Shown: piece by piece, positions 7,247-14,497 of the stretch
Layout: each line of letters starts with the position of its first letter
How positions within the stretch are numbered: position 1 is the first letter of the stretch
Assembly: GCA_947036575.1 (NCBI GenBank)
Contig: CAMQSH010000032.1
Location: 1-14,497 of the forward strand
Direction of reading: 5' to 3'
DNA length: 14,497 nt
DNA from: an uncultured Brevinema sp.
Lineage (GTDB): Bacteria > Spirochaetota > Brevinematia > Brevinematales > Brevinemataceae
The notes under the pieces: generated by a model
Seen by the model: only the letters and a program-made list of their open reading frames with translations
What the model was told of the DNA's origin: nothing
Database searches by the model: none
Program-made: the position numbers and the translations under genes

Positions 7247-9088
7247 ATGAAATTAACAGTCGCTCAAGCATTGATTAAATATTTAGATAATCAATATATT
7301 GACGTAGATAGTCAAGAAATCAAATTTGTTCATGGTATTGCTGCTATATTTGGACATGGATGTGTTTTAGGTATGGGGGAAGCGCTACAAGCTACAAAGC
7401 ATAATCTAAAATTTTATCAAGGTAAACATGAGCAAGGTCAAGGTCAGATGGCTTTTGGTTTTGCTAAACAAAAAAATCGTCGACAAATTATGGCAGTAGC
7501 TAGTTCTATAGGACCTGGTGCTGCTAATATGGTAACAGCTGCTGCAACAGCAACAGTAAACCATATTCCCGTATTGTTTCTTCCAGGAGATATATATGCC
7601 TCTCGGCAACCTGATCCAGCTCTACAACAACTTGAAAATGAAGTAGACTATACAGTTTCAACAAATGATGCATTTAAACCTGTATGTCGTTATTTTGATA
7701 GAATTTTAAGACCAGAACAATTAATGGTTGCTATGCAAAATGCAATGCGTACTTTAACAGATCCTGCTAGAGCTGGAGCTGTGTGTATTTCTTTACCTCA
7801 AGATGTTCAAGCAGAAGCTTGGGATTATCCTGAAGAGTTTTTCAGTAAACGTGTGCATAGAATTACCCGTCGCCCTCTGGAACAAATTGATATTGCTAAA
7901 ATTGTAAATCTTTTGAAAGGGAAAAAGAAACCTCTTATTATTTGTGGTGGTGGAGCACGTTATTCTGAAGCTCATGAAGAATTACGTAAGTTTGCTGAAG
8001 AGTTTAATATTCCTGTGGCTGAAACCCAAGCTGGTAAAAGTACTATGCTATGGGAACACCCATTATATGTTGCAAATCTTGGAGTAACTGGTTCTTTAAG
8101 TGCAAATAAATTAGCAAAAGAAGCAGATTGTATTATTGCACTGGGAACTCGTTTAAATGATTTTAGAACTTCTTCTAAAACAGCATTTAAAAAAGACGTA
8201 GATATTATTAATATTAACTTAAATAATTATGATGCCTATAAAATGAACTCTTATCCATTTATTGCTGATATTAAAGTTGCTTTAATACAAATTCACGAAC
8301 AACTAAAGGGGTATAAATCTTCATATACTAATGAAATTCAAAAAGTTAAAAAAGAATGGACTGTAGAAACAGATCGTCTATTTGCAATGGATTCTTCAAA
8401 GGGTATTTGGCAAACTAAAGTTATAGGATACTGTAATAAAGTGGCTAAAGATGATGCGATTGTTATTACAGCATCAGGAAGTCTTCCTAGTGATTTAGAA
8501 AGATTATGGCGTCCAAAAGGTCTTTATACTTATTGTGCTGAGTACGGATATTCTTGTATGGGAGCAGAAGTTGCTATTGCTGTAGGTGTGAAAATCGCAG
8601 CACCTGAGAAAGATGTGTATTGTTTTGTCGGAGATGGAGGGTATGTTATGTCTCATAGTGAAATTTTAACAAGTATCCAAGAAAACCTTAAAATTAATAT
8701 TGTTCTTATTGACAATCATGGTTTTCAATGTATTCATAATCTTCAGAATAATTTTGGTATACCTGATTATGGTTGTGAGTTTCGTTTTAAAACAGACTCA
8801 AGCTGTGTTGATGGGGAATACGTCCCTATTGATTATGCTATGAATGCACGAAGTTATGGAGCACAGTCTTGGACAGTGAAAACTGATGAAGAATTAAAAC
8901 AAGCTTTTGAAGACATGCAGAAGAGTCCTGTAACAACGCTTATTGATGTAAAAACATTTGTTAAGTCTATGACAGATAGTTATGAGTCTTGGTGGAGAGT
9001 TGGAATTCCTGAAGTTTCCAATCACAAAGCAGTTGTAGATTATCATAAAAAACAACAAGAAGAAATTAAACATATTAGACAATTTTAA
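7247..9088 (+). CDS. iolD: 3D-(3,5/4)-trihydroxycyclohexane-1,2-dione hydrolase (IolD)
   Basis: 613 residues, a thiamine-diphosphate enzyme of the acetolactate-synthase-like superfamily, slightly shorter than the ~640 residues of Bacillus IolD. It would hydrolytically open the cyclohexanedione ring to 5-deoxy-D-glucuronate. Visible features are the conserved glutamate E62 in YQGKHEQGQGQMA (cofactor activation), a central Rossmann-like domain (about 200-350), and the C-terminal ThDP/Mg motif GDGGY (462-466) with N490 closing the metal-binding motif. AAGGAGA lies five bases upstream of ATG. Acetolactate synthase is the main alternative, but the position in the iol operon and the HEQGQ context favour IolD. 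Confidence 0.92.
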   Translation: MKLTVAQALIKYLDNQYIDVDSQEIKFVHGIAAIFGHGCVLGMGEALQATKHNLKFYQGKHEQGQGQMAFGFAKQKNRRQIMAVASSIGPGAANMVTAAATATVNHIPVLFLPGDIYASRQPDPALQQLENEVDYTVSTNDAFKPVCRYFDRILRPEQLMVAMQNAMRTLTDPARAGAVCISLPQDVQAEAWDYPEEFFSKRVHRITRRPLEQIDIAKIVNLLKGKKKPLIICGGGARYSEAHEELRKFAEEFNIPVAETQAGKSTMLWEHPLYVANLGVTGSLSANKLAKEADCIIALGTRLNDFRTSSKTAFKKDVDIININLNNYDAYKMNSYPFIADIKVALIQIHEQLKGYKSSYTNEIQKVKKEWTVETDRLFAMDSSKGIWQTKVIGYCNKVAKDDAIVITASGSLPSDLERLWRPKGLYTYCAEYGYSCMGAEVAIAVGVKIAAPEKDVYCFVGDGGYVMSHSEILTSIQENLKINIVLIDNHGFQCIHNLQNNFGIPDYGCEFRFKTDSSCVDGEYVPIDYAMNARSYGAQSWTVKTDEELKQAFEDMQKSPVTTLIDVKTFVKSMTDSYESWWRVGIPEVSNHKAVVDYHKKQQEEIKHIRQF

Positions 9089-9106
9089 TAATAAGGATAA
9101 AATATT

Positions 9107-10012
9107 ATGGCAAAATTAGATTCAAATAAAATTAAACTTGGTATAGCTCCTATTGGTTGGACAAATGATGATATGCCAGATCTTGGTGCAGAAAACACTT
9201 TTCAACAATGTGTTAGTGAAATGGCATTAGCTGGATTTACAGGATGTGAAGTAGGTGGTGCTTATCCAAAAGACCCAGCTATCTTAAAGAAGTATTTAGA
9301 TATTCGTGGATTACAAGTTTGTAACGCTTGGTTCAGTGCATTCTTTACAACTAAAGATTTTGACACAGCTAAAAAAGATTTTATAGAACATGCTAAATTT
9401 CTTAATGCTATGGGAGCAAAAGTTCTTGGTGGTAGTGATCAAGGATTTAGTGTGCAAGGTAAATTAGATGTAGGAGTTTTCAGCGGAAAACCTAAGGCGA
9501 CTCCTGAAGAATGGAAAAAAATAGTACATGGATACAATGAACTAGGAAAAATCTGTAAAGAAGAATATGATCTAGATGTATGTTACCATCACCATATGGG
9601 AACACATGTTGAAACAGTAGCAGAAGTAGAAAGATTGCTTGCTGATACTGATGATCGTTATGTTAGTTTGAATTATGATTGTGGACATTTTTTCTTTGCT
9701 AATGAAGATCCATATGAAGCTTTGAAAAAATTTATTGGCAGAACAAAACATATTCATGTAAAAGATGTGCGTAAAGACATTAGAGATAAAGTAAAAGCTG
9801 AAGACTGGTGTTTCTTAGATGCCGTTAGAGCAGGAGTATTTACAGTTCCTGGGGATGGATGTTTAGATTTTGATAATATTTTTGATATTATTGAAAAGTC
9901 TAACTATAAAGGTTGGATTGTTGTTGAAGCTGAACAAGATCCAGCTAAAGCAAATCCTTTTGAATATGCTGTTATGGCTCGTAAATTTATTAAAGGTAAA
10001 ACTGGGTTATAA
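9107..10012 (+). CDS. iolE: Inosose dehydratase (IolE)
   Basis: 301 residues, xylose-isomerase-like/AP-endonuclease-2 TIM-barrel family. It would dehydrate scyllo-inosose to 3D-(3,5/4)-trihydroxycyclohexane-1,2-dione. Probable metal ligands and active-site residues are visible in HHHMGTHVET (161-170), DCGH (191-194), HIHVKD (215-220) and VVEAEQD (272-278, E274). The N-terminal LGIAPIGWTNDDMP (11-24) is characteristic of IolE and separates it from the related isomerase IolI. It follows iolD by 18 bp with a weaker AAGGAT ribosome binding site, and is the last gene before the terminator. Confidence 0.93.
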   Translation: MAKLDSNKIKLGIAPIGWTNDDMPDLGAENTFQQCVSEMALAGFTGCEVGGAYPKDPAILKKYLDIRGLQVCNAWFSAFFTTKDFDTAKKDFIEHAKFLNAMGAKVLGGSDQGFSVQGKLDVGVFSGKPKATPEEWKKIVHGYNELGKICKEEYDLDVCYHHHMGTHVETVAEVERLLADTDDRYVSLNYDCGHFFFANEDPYEALKKFIGRTKHIHVKDVRKDIRDKVKAEDWCFLDAVRAGVFTVPGDGCLDFDNIFDIIEKSNYKGWIVVEAEQDPAKANPFEYAVMARKFIKGKTGL

Positions 10013-10105
10013 ATAAAATATTATAACAATAGTATATTATGATATTTTAACTATTATTGGTGTTATCTAAATATGGTTTAAAAAGTCAAAAGAATAAAAA
10101 ATTAA

Positions 10106-10149
10106 CAGAAAACCACCACCTAGTTTTAGCGGTAGTTTTCTGATTTTTT
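10106..10149 (+). terminator. Intrinsic terminator of the iol operon
   Basis: CAGAAAAC (10106-10113) pairs with GTTTTCTG (10135-10142). The stem continues past one mismatch with ACC/GGT, and six T residues follow (10144-10149). It lies about 95 bases after the iolE stop and separates the inositol operon from the CoA-transferase operon. Confidence 0.85.
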
Positions 10150-10316
10150 AAGAAGCTTTAGTGTTCTGTCTTACAAATCATCTAATAGTGTTTTTGTTTT
10201 TTTCTCTACTGTTAAGTAAAGAGAATAAACAGTACTATATAACAAAATAATAATTAACTTATTTTATATGCGTACCACTACTTGGATAGTTATGAAAAAA
10301 CAGGAGTATAAAATTT
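10150..10316 (+). promoter_or_regulatory. Upstream control region of the CoA-transferase operon
   Basis: Together with the iol terminator segment this forms a 304-bp gap without a gene. The region must hold the promoter for the next operon because a terminator precedes it. TATATA/TATAAC-like -10 candidates lie at 10236-10243, but no convincing -35 is spaced to them. AGGAG (10302-10306) is the ribosome binding site of the next gene. Confidence 0.4.
10208..10233. promoter_or_regulatory. Inverted repeat, candidate operator of the ato operon
   Basis: ACTGTT (10208-10213) and AACAGT (10228-10233) are perfect inverted arms 14 bases apart, immediately upstream of the -10-like TACTATATAAC. The outer ACTG...CAGT and an internal AAAGA are shared with the dyad at 1324-1346, although the spacing differs (N18 versus N15). 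A common regulator is possible but unproven. Confidence 0.4.
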
Positions 10317-10973
10317 ATGGCAAAAATTATTTCACTAAAAGATGCTGCTCTAATGGTTAAAGAGGGTATGACTATAATGGTTGGTGGTTTTCAAGGGGTA
10401 GGAACACCTACTTCCATTACTGATGAGCTAGTTAAAACTAATATAAAAAACTTAACTTTAATTTGTACCGATACCAGTTTCCCTCATATTGGGGTTGGAA
10501 AGATGGTTGTAAATAAACAATTCAAAAAAATAATAGCAACACATGTTGGATTAAATAGAGAAACAGGAAATCAAATGAACAGTGGGGAAACTGAAGTTGT
10601 TTTGATCCCACAAGGTACTATGGCAGAAAGAATACGCCAAGGTGGTGCAGGGCTTGGAGGCTTTTATACTCCAACGGGTATAGGAACAGAAGTAGCTAAT
10701 GGTAAAGAAACAAAAACAATTGATGGTAAAGAATATATATTAGAGTTCCCTTTGCATGCTGATGTTGCCCTTATTAAAGGTGCTATTGTAGATAAAAAAG
10801 GTAACGTTTATTATAATGGCTCTACAAGGAACTTCAATCCATTAATGGCTACAGCTGCTGATATTGTTATTGTTGAAGCGGAAAAACTTGTAGAAATAGG
10901 AGAAATTGATCCTAATGTTGTGATGACTCCTGGCTTATTTATTGATTATATTGTTATTGGAGGTCACTCTTAA
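10317..10973 (+). CDS. atoD: Acetoacetate/butyrate-type CoA-transferase, subunit alpha
   Basis: 218 residues, family I (3-oxoacid) CoA-transferase subunit A, close in length to E. coli AtoD (220). The CoA-binding motif GGFQGVGTP (23-31) and the conserved AERIRQGGAGLGGFYTPTG (103-121) segment are clear. With the next gene product it would move CoA between acyl-CoA and acetoacetate, butyrate or acetate, linking acetyl-CoA pools to free short-chain acids. AGGAG lies ten bases upstream of ATG. The stop codon is immediately followed by the start of the beta subunit, so the subunits are probably made in equal amounts. The exact acid substrate (AtoDA, CtfAB or ScoAB type) cannot be read from the sequence. 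Confidence 0.9.
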   Translation: MAKIISLKDAALMVKEGMTIMVGGFQGVGTPTSITDELVKTNIKNLTLICTDTSFPHIGVGKMVVNKQFKKIIATHVGLNRETGNQMNSGETEVVLIPQGTMAERIRQGGAGLGGFYTPTGIGTEVANGKETKTIDGKEYILEFPLHADVALIKGAIVDKKGNVYYNGSTRNFNPLMATAADIVIVEAEKLVEIGEIDPNVVMTPGLFIDYIVIGGHS

Positions 10974-11624
10974 ATGGATGCTAAAGAAATAATAGCAAGA
11001 CGTGTTGCTAAAGAATTAAATGATGGTGATATAGTGAATTTGGGCATAGGTTTACCTACAATGGTGACTGATTATATTCCCAAGGATTTTGACATTACAC
11101 TACAATCTGAGAACGGATTTGTAGGATTAGGATCTGTTCCTAAAGAAGGTGAAGAGAATAAAGATATTGTAAACGCTGGTGGTATGCCTGTTACTATTAA
11201 GGCTGGTGGTGCATTTTTTGACAGTTCCGTATCATTTGGAATTATTCGTGGTGGACATGTTGATTCTACTATTTTAGGCGCTTTGGAAGTCGATGCAGAA
11301 GGAAGCCTAGCAAGCTGGAAAATACCTGGTAAAATAGTGCCTGGTATGGGTGGTGCTATGGATCTGGTTGTAGGGGCAAAAAAAGTTATAATAGCTATGA
11401 TACATACTCAAAAAGGTGCTCATAAGATTTTAGAAAAATGTGTTTTACCTTTGACAGCTTATAAACAAGTGAATTTGATTGTTACAGAGATGGCTGTTAT
11501 TGAAGTAACAAAAGAGGGTCTTGTTTTAAAAGAATTAGGGCCATCCATTACTATTGATGATGTCATCAATGCTACTTCAGCGAAACTTATTATTCCTGAA
11601 AATGTGGGACAATTTGAGATATAA
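10974..11624 (+). CDS. atoA: Acetoacetate/butyrate-type CoA-transferase, subunit beta
   Basis: 216 residues, family I CoA-transferase subunit B, as in E. coli AtoA. The catalytic glutamate E46 lies in the SENG motif (45-48) and would form the glutamyl-CoA thioester intermediate. The glycine-rich GMGGAMDLV segment follows in the second half of the protein. The ATG abuts the TAA of the alpha-subunit gene, and its ribosome binding site GGAGG (10959-10963) is inside that gene, indicating translational coupling. It forms a heteromeric enzyme with the preceding product. Confidence 0.92.
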   Translation: MDAKEIIARRVAKELNDGDIVNLGIGLPTMVTDYIPKDFDITLQSENGFVGLGSVPKEGEENKDIVNAGGMPVTIKAGGAFFDSSVSFGIIRGGHVDSTILGALEVDAEGSLASWKIPGKIVPGMGGAMDLVVGAKKVIIAMIHTQKGAHKILEKCVLPLTAYKQVNLIVTEMAVIEVTKEGLVLKELGPSITIDDVINATSAKLIIPENVGQFEI

Positions 11625-11650
11625 GTTGATTTTATTAGGAGAGGGATTTT

Positions 11651-13009
11651 ATGTTTAAAAAATTTGTTAACATCTGTGTTAGTTTGATGAGTAAGTATTT
11701 ACCAGATGCATTTTTATTCGCTATTATTTTGACATTTATTGTATTGATAAGTGGTATTTTAGCGACAGGGCAGAGCCCAGTGCAAATGGTAAGTCATTGG
11801 TATGCAGGGTTTTGGAGCTTACTTGCATTTTCAATGCAGATGGCAATGGTTGTTGTTGCAGGAAATACCATGGCTCAAGCACCAGTAATAAAAAAAATAT
11901 TAACCAACCTTGCTTTAGTTGCTAAAACACCGGGGAGAGCAATTTTAATTACATCATTTGTATCACTTGTTGCTTGTTGGTTAAACTGGGGATTTGGTCT
12001 TGTCGTTGGGGCTTTGATCGCAAGAGAAATGGCAAAGAATGTAAAAGGTTGTGATTATAGATTGCTTATAGCAACAGCCTATTCAGGATTTATTGTATGG
12101 CATGGAGGATTATCTGCATCTATACCTCTTACACTTGCAACTAGTGGAGAAGCTCTTGCGCGAGTGACAGCAGGTGCAGTAGTTGATGCTATTCCAATTA
12201 CACAAACCATTTTTTCACCCCTAAATCTCACTATTTGTGCAATTTTGATTTTTGGTTTGCCTTTTGTTATGTTTTCTATGCGACCTAGACCTGAAGATGT
12301 TGTTTCAGTTGATCCAAAACTTTTAGTAGATATAGAAATTGAAGATACAGAAGTTATAGTTATCGCTGATAAAATTGAAAGAAGTAAAATTATGTGGGCT
12401 TTAACTGTGCTTTTAGGTTATACAGCAGTTGTTTTATACTTTATAAATAAAGGTTTTAACTTAGACTTAAATATTGTAAATCTAATATTTATGTCTACAG
12501 GTATTTTATTACACGGCTCTTTGAAAAGATATATTGACGCTATTAATATAGCTATATCCAATGCTTCTGGTATTTTATTACAATTCCCATTTTATGCGGG
12601 GATTATGGGTATGATGGTAGGCTTAAATGCAGAAGGTGGATCTCTCGCTATACTCTTATCAAATTTATTTGTAAATTTCTCAACTAAACTTACATTCCCT
12701 TTATTTACATTTTTGAGTGCAGGTATTGTAAACTTCTTCGTACCATCAGGTGGTGGCCAATGGGCCGTTCAAGCTCCTATTATGATGCCTGCGGGTAAAG
12801 CATTAGGTATAGATCCGGCTATCACAGCATTAGCTATTTCTTGGGGAGATGCGTGGACAAATATGATACAGCCATTTTGGGCATTACCAGCATTGGCTAT
12901 TGCCAAACTCTCTGCAAGAGATATCATGGGCTATTGTATAATAACATTAATAGTAAGCGGTATTGTGATTTCTGGGAGTTTTTTAATATATGGTCTAATC
13001 GTAGCTTAG
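11651..13009 (+). CDS. atoE: Short-chain fatty acid transporter, AtoE family
   Basis: 452 residues, a polytopic inner-membrane protein similar in length to E. coli AtoE (440). Family landmarks are NWGFGLVVGALIARE (112-126), YSGFIVWHGGLSASIPL (144-160) and PSGGGQWAVQAP (365-376). A hydrophilic loop rich in acidic residues sits near the middle (about 215-245). It would import or exchange acetoacetate, butyrate or similar acids, supplying or draining the CoA-transferase encoded just upstream (26-bp gap, strong AGGAGAGGG site). A bidirectional terminator follows. Confidence 0.9.
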   Translation: MFKKFVNICVSLMSKYLPDAFLFAIILTFIVLISGILATGQSPVQMVSHWYAGFWSLLAFSMQMAMVVVAGNTMAQAPVIKKILTNLALVAKTPGRAILITSFVSLVACWLNWGFGLVVGALIAREMAKNVKGCDYRLLIATAYSGFIVWHGGLSASIPLTLATSGEALARVTAGAVVDAIPITQTIFSPLNLTICAILIFGLPFVMFSMRPRPEDVVSVDPKLLVDIEIEDTEVIVIADKIERSKIMWALTVLLGYTAVVLYFINKGFNLDLNIVNLIFMSTGILLHGSLKRYIDAINIAISNASGILLQFPFYAGIMGMMVGLNAEGGSLAILLSNLFVNFSTKLTFPLFTFLSAGIVNFFVPSGGGQWAVQAPIMMPAGKALGIDPAITALAISWGDAWTNMIQPFWALPALAIAKLSARDIMGYCIITLIVSGIVISGSFLIYGLIVA

Positions 13010-13025
13010 AATTTAATAATCAAAC

Positions 13026-13066
13026 AAAAAAAAGCAATTAACTATTAACAGTTAATTGCTTTTTTA
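13026..13066. terminator. Bidirectional terminator between convergent atoE and thiolase genes
   Basis: AGCAATTAACT (13033-13043) and AGTTAATTGCT (13050-13060) are perfect 11-bp arms around a six-base loop. They are flanked by an A-run (13026-13033) and a T-run (13061-13065), so the structure has a U-tract on either transcript. It lies 17 bases past the transporter stop and 16 bases past the thiolase stop. Confidence 0.92.
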
Positions 13067-13081
13067 TTTATAAATAAAGTA

Positions 13082-14260
13082 CTACATTTCTACAACTAGT
13101 GCAACTCCCATTCCTCCACCCACACAAAGTGTAGCAAGACCATGTTTTGAATTACGTTTTTTCATTTCATATAAAAGTGTAGTTAAAATTCTAGCTCCAG
13201 ACGCTCCTATTGGATGTCCTAAAGCTATAGCTCCACCATTAACATTTACTTTTTCTAAATCAAAGCCAAGTTCATTTGCTACAGCAATAGATTGTGCAGC
13301 AAATGCTTCGTTAGATTCTATAAGGTCTAAATCATTAACTGTTATACCAGCTTGTTTTAACGCTTTTTTAGAAGCTTCTATTGGACCAACACCCATAATA
13401 GTAGGGTCAACACCTGTTGTAGCATATCCTTTAATAGTTGCCATAGGTACTATTCCCAGCTCATCTGCTTTTTCCCTAGACATTATAACCAAAGCAGCAG
13501 CCCCATCATTTACACCTGAAGCATTTCCTGCTGTAACAGTACCATCTTTTTTGAATGCAGGTTTTAAAGAACTTAATTTATCTAATGTGCTACCGTATTT
13601 TGGAAATTCATCTTCAGAAACAATAATATCACCTTTTCTTGTTTTAACAACAACAGGGATTATCTCATCAATAAACCTCCCTTCCTTTTGAGCTTTTTCA
13701 GCATTGTGCTGGCTTCTTAAAGCAAATTTATCTTGCATTTCTCGTGTGATACCATATTTTTCAGCTATATTTTCAGCGGTAATACCCATGTGATACTTAT
13801 TAAAACCATCTGTAAGTCCATCAACAATCATTGAGTCAACTAATGTCACATCACCCATTTTTTTACCTGTTCTGAGTTCATTTAAAATATATGGTGCTTG
13901 ACTCATATTTTCTGTACCACCACAGATAACAATATCAGCATCACCAGCTTTTATCATTTGAGCAGCCATAGAAACAGAACGAAGTCCTGAACCACATAAT
14001 ATATTTATTGAAAAAGCTGGCTTTTCGATTGGAATACCAGCATGTACTGCAGCTTGTCTAACAATACCTTGATATTTACCAGTTTGTAAAACAGAACCAA
14101 GTATAACTTCATCAATATCTTCAGGCTTTATATTTTTTGCTCTCTTCAGAGCCTCTTTAATAACAATGGTAGCTAACTCTACAGCTGAAACATCTGAAAA
14201 AGCTCCTAAAAAGGATCCTACTGGTGTTCGAACAGCACTTGCTATAATAACTTCTTTCAT
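13082..14260 (-). CDS. atoB: Acetyl-CoA acetyltransferase (thiolase II)
   Basis: 392 residues, the standard length for biosynthetic-type thiolases. It would reversibly condense two acetyl-CoA to acetoacetyl-CoA and CoA. The catalytic residues are clear: nucleophile C89 in NILCGSGLRS, H349 in GGAIALGHPIGASG and C379 in LCVGGGMG. The frame stays open upstream to an ATG at 14362, which would add 34 residues. I reject that extension because the ribosome binding site AAGGAAG (14273-14267) sits six bases before the ATG at 14260, and the family N-terminus is MKEVIIASAVRTPVG. It is convergent with the CoA-transferase/transporter operon and is expected to work with it, but is transcribed separately. 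A minus-strand TTGACA lies at 14305-14300 without a good -10. Confidence 0.94.
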   Translation of the reverse strand: MKEVIIASAVRTPVGSFLGAFSDVSAVELATIVIKEALKRAKNIKPEDIDEVILGSVLQTGKYQGIVRQAAVHAGIPIEKPAFSINILCGSGLRSVSMAAQMIKAGDADIVICGGTENMSQAPYILNELRTGKKMGDVTLVDSMIVDGLTDGFNKYHMGITAENIAEKYGITREMQDKFALRSQHNAEKAQKEGRFIDEIIPVVVKTRKGDIIVSEDEFPKYGSTLDKLSSLKPAFKKDGTVTAGNASGVNDGAAALVIMSREKADELGIVPMATIKGYATTGVDPTIMGVGPIEASKKALKQAGITVNDLDLIESNEAFAAQSIAVANELGFDLEKVNVNGGAIALGHPIGASGARILTTLLYEMKKRNSKHGLATLCVGGGMGVALVVEM

Positions 14261-14348
14261 ATTTTTCTTCCTTATTTTTTGAACTCGTTTTTTATTGATT
14301 GTCAATTCAACATAATAATAGCCATTTGAATTTAAAAAAATACCCATT

Positions 14349-14401
14349 ACGAATAACTCCAAAAAGTTTTCTTAATAGGTATTTTTTTATACTTCTACTT
14401 G
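14349..14401. repeat. Right copy of the ~55-bp direct repeat
   Basis: It matches 1-55 except for a missing TA dinucleotide. It lies upstream of the thiolase gene and runs straight into an 11-bp tandem repeat, whereas the left copy runs into unrelated sequence. The bases before it (TTTAAAAAAATACCCATT) cannot be compared, because the left copy starts at the window edge. Confidence 0.85.
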
Positions 14402-14497
14402 GAATATACTGGGAATATACTGGGAATATACTGGGAATTCGAAGTCAACTTGCAAGCACATAGGTATATCCATGATTCTCAAATAGAATTACTCGAA
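14357..14497 (+). CDS. Possible partial reading frame running off the right end
   Basis: The plus-strand frame starting just after a TAA at 14354-14356 stays open for 47 codons through the repeat and tandem repeat to the window end. The first half is hydrophobic. From 14435 it reads EFEVNLQAHRYIHDSQ and on, a mixed composition unlike AT-rich noise. There is no ATG or ribosome binding site; TTG at 14399 or 14450 are the only visible start options. I do not recognise the product. The minus strand also has a short open tail here, so this may be chance. Confidence 0.2.
14401..14438. repeat. 11-bp tandem repeat, about 3.5 copies
   Basis: The unit GGAATATACTG occurs perfectly at 14401-14411, 14412-14422 and 14423-14433, followed by a partial GGAAT. 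The unit is about one helical turn long and is not a multiple of three. Copy-number change would therefore keep helical phase but shift any reading frame crossing it. Confidence 0.93.

Noticed and set aside
7406..7609. Minus-strand open frame inside iolD, with similar ones at 7793-7975 and 8894-9082
   Set aside because: Antisense shadows of iolD with cysteine/tyrosine-rich or phenylalanine-rich products and no initiation signals.
9572..9757. Minus-strand open frame inside iolE
   Set aside because: Antisense shadow over the conserved metal-binding region of iolE.
10028..10055. AATAGT...ACTATT inverted repeat after iolE
   Set aside because: Only six weak A/T-rich pairs with a 16-base loop and no T-run. 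The real terminator is at 10106-10149.
12841..13041. Plus-strand frame overlapping the 3' end of the AtoE-family gene
   Set aside because: Out-of-frame shadow that runs into the terminator hairpin. The AtoE frame is clearly the conserved one.
14261..14362. 34-residue N-terminal extension of the thiolase reading frame
   Set aside because: The ribosome binding site and the family N-terminus both place the start at 14260. The extension has no such site and runs into the direct repeat.
14445..14495. Minus-strand open tail (17 codons ending in TGA) at the right edge
   Set aside because: Too short to judge, and it competes with an open plus-strand frame. No family resemblance seen.

Overview
The window is AT-rich chromosomal DNA, roughly one-third G+C by eye. 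Its genes are tightly packed, with AGGAGA-type ribosome binding sites, mostly TAA stops and A/T-ending codons. It encodes a fermentative catabolic lifestyle. The source looks like a low-GC anaerobe or facultative anaerobe (a Firmicute, a spirochaete or a similar host-associated bacterium). Frequent CGT/CGA arginine codons argue mildly against Fusobacterium. No rRNA, tRNA or other marker fixes the taxon, so this stays an inference.

Layout: bases 1-104 hold one copy of a ~55-bp repeat and the 3' flank of the first gene. A LacI-type regulator (minus strand, 105-1043) is divergent from a myo-inositol catabolic operon (plus strand, 1623-10012). They are separated by an unusually long (579 bp), very AT-rich control region with a good promoter for the regulator, three degenerate copies of a 23-bp dyad each preceded by an A-tract, and a 16-bp palindrome. 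The operon order is aldolase (iolJ type), iolC, iolB, iolG, a sodium/solute symporter, a 39-residue single-membrane-span small protein, iolD, iolE, then a clear intrinsic terminator at about 10106-10149. A second plus-strand operon (10317-13009) encodes both subunits of an acetoacetate/butyrate-type CoA-transferase and an AtoE-family short-chain fatty acid transporter. It ends at a bidirectional terminator shared with a convergent acetyl-CoA acetyltransferase gene (13082-14260, minus). The right end carries a second copy of the left-end repeat, then an 11-bp tandem repeat and possibly the start of another reading frame.

How the genes work together: the symporter, probably with its small partner, would import inositol. 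IolG oxidises it to scyllo-inosose, IolE dehydrates this, IolD opens the ring, IolB isomerises the product, IolC phosphorylates it, and the aldolase splits it into DHAP and malonic semialdehyde. No iolA (malonic semialdehyde dehydrogenase) is present, so the fate of malonic semialdehyde is not explained here. The CoA-transferase, AtoE and thiolase set interconverts acetyl-CoA, acetoacetyl-CoA and short-chain acids and may handle carbon downstream. A dyad upstream of the CoA-transferase operon shares ACTG...CAGT ends with the iol dyads, hinting at common control.

The enzymes belong to known families. The less ordinary items are the operator-like array, the hinge-poor LacI regulator, the small protein next to the symporter, the missing iolA, and the direct repeats bracketing the whole catabolic block.
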